Origin: Candidatus Eisenbergiella merdigallinarum | GTDB taxonomy: Bacteria; Bacillota; Clostridia; Lachnospirales; Lachnospiraceae | Direction of reading: 5' to 3' | DNA: 64,000 bases | Assembly: GCA_019119355.1 (NCBI GenBank) | Contig: DWXE01000028.1 | Location: 62,001-126,000 of the forward strand | Part shown: piece after piece, positions 58,638 through 64,000 of the stretch | Layout: every line of letters begins with the position of its first letter | Position numbering within the stretch: the stretch's first letter is position 1 | Notes under the pieces: model-generated | Told to the model about the DNA's origin: nothing | Databases searched by the model: none | The model's input: only the letters and a program-made list of their open reading frames with translations | Made by a program: the position numbers and the translations under genes

Positions 58638-60272
58638 ATGAGCAGAACGATCTATTATAACGGCACCATTTTGACCATGAATCCGGCGCAGCCCACGGCG
58701 AAAACCGTGACGGTGCAGGACGGGCGCATCGTCAGCACTTCCGGGGCTGTAAGCGTCTCGGAAATCCGTGGATACGACGCTCCGCACGGCCCTTCTGCGC
58801 AGGCGCAAAAGGAGGCCCCGTCCCGGACCCGTTTTGTGGATCTGAGAGGGGCCACCCTGCTTCCCTCTTTCATGGATGCCCACGGCCATTTTTCCGGTTA
58901 TGCCACCTCCCTTCTTCAGGTTGAGCTGGACGAATCGGCAGATTTTGATGAAATCGTCTCCCGGATCCGTTCCTTCCTCTCCCGGACCCGGATTCCCGAC
59001 GGCGCCTGGATCATGGGAAAAGGGTATGACCACAATCTGCTCAGCGAAGGCGCACACCCGGACAGAGCCGTGCTGGATCAGGCGGTTTTGGATCACCCGC
59101 TGGTGATTCAGCATAAGTCCGGGCATATGGGCGTATTCAACTCCGCTGCCCTGCGGCTTCTGGGCATCACGGCCGACACTCCCTGCCCCTCCGGAGGCCG
59201 CATCGAAATCCGGGACGGCGAGCCCACCGGCTACCTGGAAGAAAACGCTTTTCTCTCCTTTCTCCAGAAAGTTCCCATGCCCTCCACGGAAGATCTCATG
59301 GCTTCCTACGCCCGCGCGCAGGAAGCATACGCGTCTTACGGCATCACCACCGTCCAGGAGGGAATGCTTCCCCTGCCGCTGGCTCCCCTCTGCCGGACCC
59401 TGATGGAGCAAAAGCTTTTGTGGCTGGACGTGGTGGGATACGCCGACGCCAGAGAGGCAGACGCCGTCGAACGCGCGCTGCCCGGCTGTCACGGCGTATA
59501 CAGGAACCATTTCAAACTGGGCGGGATGAAAATCTTCCTGGATGGCTCTCCTCAGGGGCGCACCGCCTGGATGCGCACGCCTTACGAAGGCAGCGAAAAC
59601 GACTGCGGATACGGCACCCTGACGGACGAGGAGGCGGAACGGTTCGTAAGGCTTTCCGTCCAAAAGAACGTGCAGCTTCTGGCCCACTGCAACGGAGATG
59701 CCGCTGCCGCCCAGTTTCTGCGCGTTTGTCAAAAGGTTGAAGACGAGGGGCTTCCCCTGAAATCCCTCCGCCCCGTCCTGATCCACGGACAGCTTCTCGG
59801 CACCGATCAGCTCCCCGCCGTCAGACAGCTCGGCATCATCCCTTCCTTTTTTGCAGCCCACGTCTACCACTGGGGCGATATCCATGTGAAGAACTTCGGC
59901 CTGAGACGGGCTTCCCACATCAGCCCTGCTGCCTCCGCTCTGGCGGATGGAATTCCCTTCACCTTTCATCAGGACGCGCCCGTCATTCAGCCCGACATGC
60001 TGGAGACGATCTGGTGCAGCGCGGTGCGGCTCACGAAGGGCGGGCTGAAGCTGGATGCGCAGGCCATTCCCGCGGCCGAAGCGCTCAAAGCCGTCACCAT
60101 CAACGCCGCTTACCAGTATTTTGAGGAAAATGAAAAAGGCTCCATCGAACCGGGCAAACGGGCTGATTTCGTCATTCTGGACCGAAATCCCCTGGAAACG
60201 GATCCCATGGAGCTTAGACAAATTAAAATCCTTCAGACCATCAAAGACGGGGAGACCGTTTTTGAGGGGTGA
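58638..60272 (+). CDS. YtcJ-like amidohydrolase
   Basis: A 544-residue metal-dependent amidohydrolase of the amidohydrolase 3/YtcJ group. The N-terminal composite domain starts YYNGTILTMNPAQPTAKTV, and the first metal motif is LLPSFMDAHGHFSGY. Further sites are GGMKIFLDGSPQGRTAWM, QLLAHCNGDAAAAQF, LIHGQLLG, FTFHQDAPV and NAAYQYFEENEKGSIEPGKRADFVIL. The substrate is unknown. CGGAGG lies 5-6 bases before ATG 58638. Its 3' end overlaps the convergent MFS gene by 32 bases. Confidence 0.9.
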   Translation: MSRTIYYNGTILTMNPAQPTAKTVTVQDGRIVSTSGAVSVSEIRGYDAPHGPSAQAQKEAPSRTRFVDLRGATLLPSFMDAHGHFSGYATSLLQVELDESADFDEIVSRIRSFLSRTRIPDGAWIMGKGYDHNLLSEGAHPDRAVLDQAVLDHPLVIQHKSGHMGVFNSAALRLLGITADTPCPSGGRIEIRDGEPTGYLEENAFLSFLQKVPMPSTEDLMASYARAQEAYASYGITTVQEGMLPLPLAPLCRTLMEQKLLWLDVVGYADAREADAVERALPGCHGVYRNHFKLGGMKIFLDGSPQGRTAWMRTPYEGSENDCGYGTLTDEEAERFVRLSVQKNVQLLAHCNGDAAAAQFLRVCQKVEDEGLPLKSLRPVLIHGQLLGTDQLPAVRQLGIIPSFFAAHVYHWGDIHVKNFGLRRASHISPAASALADGIPFTFHQDAPVIQPDMLETIWCSAVRLTKGGLKLDAQAIPAAEALKAVTINAAYQYFEENEKGSIEPGKRADFVILDRNPLETDPMELRQIKILQTIKDGETVFEG

Positions 60273-61446
60273 AAAAAACTATGAAATACAACGCGGCTGC
60301 CAATCCGCAAAAGCACGTTCCGGCCGCGAAGGCCTGACGCAGGCCGAACGCCCCGCAGATCATGCCCGCCGCCCAGTTTCCCAACACGGTTCCGACCCCC
60401 TGCATTCCCGCATGGCAGGCGCTCAGGGCCGCAGCTGTGCGGCGTCTGCCGGCCAGAAGCGGCACCATTTCCGTCACCGCCGGAAGCAAAATCCCATAAG
60501 CGCCTCCCTGCAAAAGCTGCAGCAGCATCAGCACCGGAATCCGGAATGCGAAAACCTGGATTCCCAGTTTTATGGTATAGACGATCAGGGAAAGAAACAG
60601 CGCCCAGCGCAGCGGTACTCGCCTTCGAAGGGAGGGATAGAGGGCCATCCCCGTCAGTTCGCTGGCCGACATGAGGAACATGGCCAGCCCCAGCCCGGCC
60701 TTGCTCCCTCCGCATTTCTGAAACAAAATCGGGTAATAGGTGATTTCCGCCGTCACCCCCGTAAACAGGAAAACCACCACGGCCAGAAGCGCCGCATAGG
60801 AAAGGGGACGGGCCATTTGGGCGGCATCGCACGGCGCTTTTTCTCTCCCGGATTTTCCGTCCGAAAGGTTCCCGTCGCCCGCCTTTCCTCCCGAAACATC
60901 CCAGCGCTTTCCTGCGTACAGCGCTCCCAGGAACAGAAGCGCAGTCATTCCCATATGCAGGAAAAAAACCATGCCGAATCCCGCCGCATCGATCAGCGCC
61001 CCGGTCCCTGCCGCGCTCAGCGCTCCGCCCAGGGAACCAGCCGCGCGGATTCGGCCATAGGGCAGGGCGTTGTCTTTTCCCCCGCTTCTGACGATCCAAC
61101 TGTCCAGCAGGGGGCTTATCGCTTTGTCGAAAAAGGAAACTGCGCCGTACGACAGCAGCAGAGCATAAAACTCTTTTCTGACCGCATATACCTCCGCCGT
61201 CAGGATAAAAGTCAGCAGCAGACAGGACAGAATCACTTTTTTCTCGCTGCCAATCCTGTCGGCCAGCATCCCCGCAATGGGACCTGCAAAAATGACCACG
61301 AGCCCCGACGCTGCTGCCAGCTGGCCGATTCGGACGGCCGAATACCCCTGTTCATCGAAAAAGACCGATGCGAACGAGTATAAAATACAGTATCTGCAAT
61401 AATATAAGAACAAAAGAAAAGAAAAAAATACAGCTTTACGTTTCAT
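60241..61446 (-). CDS. MFS transporter, sugar-type
   Basis: A 401-residue protein with 12 membrane segments and a polar central loop (about 185-215, GGKAGDGNLSDGKSGREK). The first half has QGYSAVRIGQLAAASGLVVIFAGPIAGMLADRIGSEKKVI, with the MFS signature GMLADRIG. The shape and the start (FFSFLLFLYYCRYCILYSFASVFF) fit the MFS_1-like/LacY-type group that imports oligosaccharides. It overlaps the GH38 alpha-mannosidase stop by 11 bases, so import and hydrolysis are probably coupled. A basic C-terminus (PQKRSPRL) ends it. Confidence 0.87.
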   Translation of the reverse strand: MKRKAVFFSFLLFLYYCRYCILYSFASVFFDEQGYSAVRIGQLAAASGLVVIFAGPIAGMLADRIGSEKKVILSCLLLTFILTAEVYAVRKEFYALLLSYGAVSFFDKAISPLLDSWIVRSGGKDNALPYGRIRAAGSLGGALSAAGTGALIDAAGFGMVFFLHMGMTALLFLGALYAGKRWDVSGGKAGDGNLSDGKSGREKAPCDAAQMARPLSYAALLAVVVFLFTGVTAEITYYPILFQKCGGSKAGLGLAMFLMSASELTGMALYPSLRRRVPLRWALFLSLIVYTIKLGIQVFAFRIPVLMLLQLLQGGAYGILLPAVTEMVPLLAGRRRTAAALSACHAGMQGVGTVLGNWAAGMICGAFGLRQAFAAGTCFCGLAAALYFIVFFTPQKRSPRL

Positions 61447-64000
61447 CTTCTCCGACCAGCTTTACCGTCAGAATTTCGAAGGGGCGCAGGCACAACCGGA
61501 TCGTTCCCTTCCTTTCCGCACTTCCATCCGCTTCCACCGGGTATTCCTCCAGCGCCTGTTCCTTCAAATCGCAACGCCATGCCCGAAGGCCTGCGGGAAT
61601 CCTTAAAACCACAGTCCCGCCCCTTCCCCGATATTCGAACAGGCGTACTACGCTCTCTTTCTTCCCGTTTGCGTACCAGGCGGACAGCCTGACGCAATCG
61701 CTTTTCACTTCCGGCTCAGCTCCCGTCCGCAACCTTCCTTCCACAAAACCGGGATTGATATGGAAAGCTTCGGCTGCATCCACAATGTCCGATTCCTCCA
61801 GGGCCCCGTCGCAGAGGTAGAGAGCATACCGAAACTGATGCCTTCCCGTATCCCGCATCCCGTCGTATCCGCGCATATCATAAGAACGGGGTTCGTGCAG
61901 ATAGGTGGGAACGCAGGGACTCCGCAGCAGGGACAACAACAGCGTATCTCCCGCATCCCCATGCTCCGCCACATAGGATGGAGTCCCCCGGTTGATCACG
62001 GCCATGCCCGCCCTTTCTCCGGCTATTCCGGCCCAGTGAAGCGCGGGCCAGTCCCCGCAGGCGTTATCCCATTGATCGAAACCGCCCGGATAGCTGTCCC
62101 TCTGCAGGGTTCCATAAGGGATTTCATACAGCGCCCTTCCCTTCCATCCGGCGGGAAAAGCCACCCTGATTCTCCTGTTATAGGTATCCCAGTATTCCAT
62201 GTCGAGGAAAAAGTCGATCCGGTCTCCGTTTCTTTCCAGAATGACGCTCCAGGACAGTTCCGTTCCCTCCACGGTGTTGGCGTTGCAGGGCTCTACTTTA
62301 AAGGTAAGGCTCTCGTACACGTCGTTTTTTTCCATCCGGCACAGCCTTGTTTTCTCCGACAGTTTTTCCCGTCTCCGATCTGCGCTCAGCGTGGTCCACG
62401 GAGATCCCTCATCGTGCTCCAGATAAATTTCGTGGATCCGAATCCCATCCGTTTCCTGCAGCCGGATCCCGGTTTTTCGATCCAGAATGGAAACGATTCC
62501 CCTGCCGTCCGCTCTGATTCTGAATCTTTCGCTTTCGATCTCCACCGCGTTTTCCTCCCCGTCCGGCAGACCGTCCGCGCGAAATTCCCTGATCATGCCG
62601 GAAGGCGCGTCCTGTCGAAGGGGTATCCGCTTCAGCGAAAGCGGGGACAACGGCAGGATTTCGGGGAGCAGCAGGCGGGTATGAAATCCTCTCTCCCCCT
62701 TCTCCCAGGCCAGGGCCGGTACCGGCTCCCCTTCCTCCGTTTCAAAGGAACAGGGCTCTTCTCCCTCCAGGCTTACCGGTAAACTCCCTTTCCAGGCAGC
62801 CAGCCCGGAATTGAAGACCGTGTAAATGCCGTCCTCCGGCCTTCTCAGAAAGGAATATGCCTCCTTTTCCAGCCTCCCGATTTCTTCCAGAACCTGCCGT
62901 CCTGTATCCTCCAGTTCCTGCGCCGCGGCATCCACCACGGTTCCGGTTACCGCGTCATGGAACATAAGAAGCAGAATCTTTTCCCACAATTTTTCCAGCG
63001 TCCTTCGGGGATATTCCATTCCGCCATCCACGGCCTGCGCCAGCAGATGTTCCAGTTCGAACATCCTCGTTTCGCAGCTTCTGCACCGTTGCTTGAGGCC
63101 GATCCGGCTGACGTAAACCCCGGTATTGTTGGCGTTCAGCTCGCAGCCGTCCAGGATCCGTGCCCCGGGATCGCCCGCAGTCCTCCTCACCTTTTCTTTT
63201 TCCGCTTCCCACAGATCCGAAAAGGTGGCGAAACGGACTTCCGCAGATTCACCCCGCTTCTCCAGAACTCTTTCCATCCTTTCCGGCCAGCCCAGCATGG
63301 ACCAGGGCGGAATCAGCTCCTCGCTGCGCTGCGTCCATATCCCGTACGACCCGATTGTTTCCGGCGCCGCAGGCAAATTGATCTCAAATTTGGGCGCTTT
63401 CCATTCGATCCCCTTTCCTTCGCAGGCGGGGCATTCCAGTCCGTCCCGTTCCCCGCTTCCCCGGCAGACGGGACAGGGCGCGTATTTGTCAATGCTTCCG
63501 CTCTCCGCAAAGGACGGCGGCTCCTGACAAAAGATCCGGCTGCCGTCCAGCCCTTCCCAGACCGGCGCAACCGGTTCCGTATAGGACAGTCCCCAGACCC
63601 ACTCCATTCCAAAGCCTTTTAAAATCTGCGGCAGCTGGGCGCTATTTCCAAAGGCATCCCTTCGATATGCCATCTTTCCTCCGTCGTGCCCCAGCCTCTT
63701 CATATAGCGCCAGCCGTACAGGAAGTTCCGGATCAGGCTTTCCCCTTCCACCAGATTGCTGTCCACGATATTATCCCCTGTAAAAGGGAGATCCAGGCGG
63801 CCGCTTCCGATCAGCTCCCGGATCTTCTTTTCGTCCTGCGGATGCCTTTCCAGATAGGTCCGCAGCACGGCGGGGCTTTCCACATTAAAGCGGAACGTTT
63901 CGTCCTTTTCACACATGGCAAGACAGCGCTTTATGTAAAATTCCTGGATTCTGGCATAGGGGATCCAGGTTTTCCCCTGCCAGAACAGGGGATTTAAAAA
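61436..64000 (-). CDS. GH38 alpha-mannosidase, 5' end outside the window
   Basis: The frame is open to the right edge; 854 codons are visible and the first part is missing. The catalytic domain shows KMAYRRDAFGNSAQLPQIL, with the nucleophile Asp, then MEWVWGL. The helical middle has LMFHDAVTGTVVDAAAQELEDT. The C-terminal beta domains include FRIRADGRGIVSILDRKTGIRLQE and a terminal FEILTVKLVGEDET. Inside the catalytic part two CxxCxGxG-like motifs occur (CPVCRGSG, CPACEGKG; 63422-63475), not part of typical GH38 enzymes. It probably removes alpha-mannose or related sugars in the cytoplasm from material imported by the MFS protein encoded next. Confidence 0.9.
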   Translation of the reverse strand, partial: FLNPLFWQGKTWIPYARIQEFYIKRCLAMCEKDETFRFNVESPAVLRTYLERHPQDEKKIRELIGSGRLDLPFTGDNIVDSNLVEGESLIRNFLYGWRYMKRLGHDGGKMAYRRDAFGNSAQLPQILKGFGMEWVWGLSYTEPVAPVWEGLDGSRIFCQEPPSFAESGSIDKYAPCPVCRGSGERDGLECPACEGKGIEWKAPKFEINLPAAPETIGSYGIWTQRSEELIPPWSMLGWPERMERVLEKRGESAEVRFATFSDLWEAEKEKVRRTAGDPGARILDGCELNANNTGVYVSRIGLKQRCRSCETRMFELEHLLAQAVDGGMEYPRRTLEKLWEKILLLMFHDAVTGTVVDAAAQELEDTGRQVLEEIGRLEKEAYSFLRRPEDGIYTVFNSGLAAWKGSLPVSLEGEEPCSFETEEGEPVPALAWEKGERGFHTRLLLPEILPLSPLSLKRIPLRQDAPSGMIREFRADGLPDGEENAVEIESERFRIRADGRGIVSILDRKTGIRLQETDGIRIHEIYLEHDEGSPWTTLSADRRREKLSEKTRLCRMEKNDVYESLTFKVEPCNANTVEGTELSWSVILERNGDRIDFFLDMEYWDTYNRRIRVAFPAGWKGRALYEIPYGTLQRDSYPGGFDQWDNACGDWPALHWAGIAGERAGMAVINRGTPSYVAEHGDAGDTLLLSLLRSPCVPTYLHEPRSYDMRGYDGMRDTGRHQFRYALYLCDGALEESDIVDAAEAFHINPGFVEGRLRTGAEPEVKSDCVRLSAWYANGKKESVVRLFEYRGRGGTVVLRIPAGLRAWRCDLKEQALEEYPVEADGSAERKGTIRLCLRPFEILTVKLVGEDET

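Noticed and set aside
58614-60221. Minus-strand frame opposite the amidohydrolase
   Set aside because: Antisense shadow without RBS or motifs.

Overview
The window reads as a chromosomal segment of a GC-rich member of the Clostridia, most likely Lachnospiraceae. The evidence is a type III glutamine synthetase, an HrcA/CIRCE-controlled hrcA-grpE-dnaK-dnaJ block, RNase J, IreB-RuvX-DUF1292 synteny, Gram-positive ribosome binding sites and sigma-A promoters, and a GntR-LacI-controlled sugar ABC transporter of the LplB/YtcP type. No ribosomal RNA or single-family marker is present, so genus is not assignable. Most host genes lie on the minus strand.

Layout. 1-3.0 kb: a truncated CdaR-type regulator, a palindromic repeat, a WecG/TagA-like protein, CvfB and an acyl-ACP thioesterase. 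3.2 kb: tRNA-Gln with its own promoter and terminator. 3.4-12.8 kb: a long minus-strand run (mtaB, ireB, ruvX, DUF1292, RNase J, ylbF, an MltG-like stub, trmR, trhP, glnN) that largely matches the Bacillus yrzL-yrrK-yrzB-yrrL-yrrM-yrrO order. 12.8-13.2 kb: an HPr-like gene. 13.2-13.85 kb: three copies of an unknown structured repeat. 13.8-18.0 kb: prmA-rsmE-cysteine desulfurase-thiI. 18.1-25.85 kb: a mannoside utilisation locus (GntR-LacI regulator, two permeases, solute-binding lipoprotein, GH2 beta-mannosidase). 25.9-27.5 kb: a PadR operon with two membrane proteins. 27.5-32.7 kb: the heat-shock operon. 32.7-42.0 kb: a DUF4091 protein, a lysine/alanine-rich protein, a PhoB/PhoR pair with a Na/Pi transporter, UppP, a patatin and an aminotransferase. 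42.1-44.6 kb, plus strand: a ROK kinase and a sulfatase.

44.67-51.01 kb is a clearly AT-richer mobile element. It carries a large serine recombinase, TnpW, a MarR-kinase-MATE cargo module and Tn916-type sigma/HTH genes, but no relaxase or conjugation genes. It sits in the loop of what was one bidirectional terminator between the sulfatase and cobS. From 51.0 kb on the host sequence resumes: CobS, a DUF3048 lipoprotein, an MBOAT/DHHW/flippase operon, TcdA, a YhcH remnant, an amidohydrolase, an MFS transporter and a GH38 alpha-mannosidase running off the right edge.

How the genes fit together. tRNA modification is strongly represented: ThiI with its sulfur donor, MtaB, TrhP/TrmR and TcdA. Carbohydrate scavenging is the second theme: beta- and alpha-mannosidases, a sulfatase, a ROK kinase and a DUF4091 hydrolase-like protein. 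The most unusual DNA-level features are two families of palindromic repeats, the terminator-splitting element with interleaved inverted repeats at its right end, and a probable attenuator between the solute-binding protein and beta-mannosidase genes. All family calls are by sequence reading only; no database search was run.
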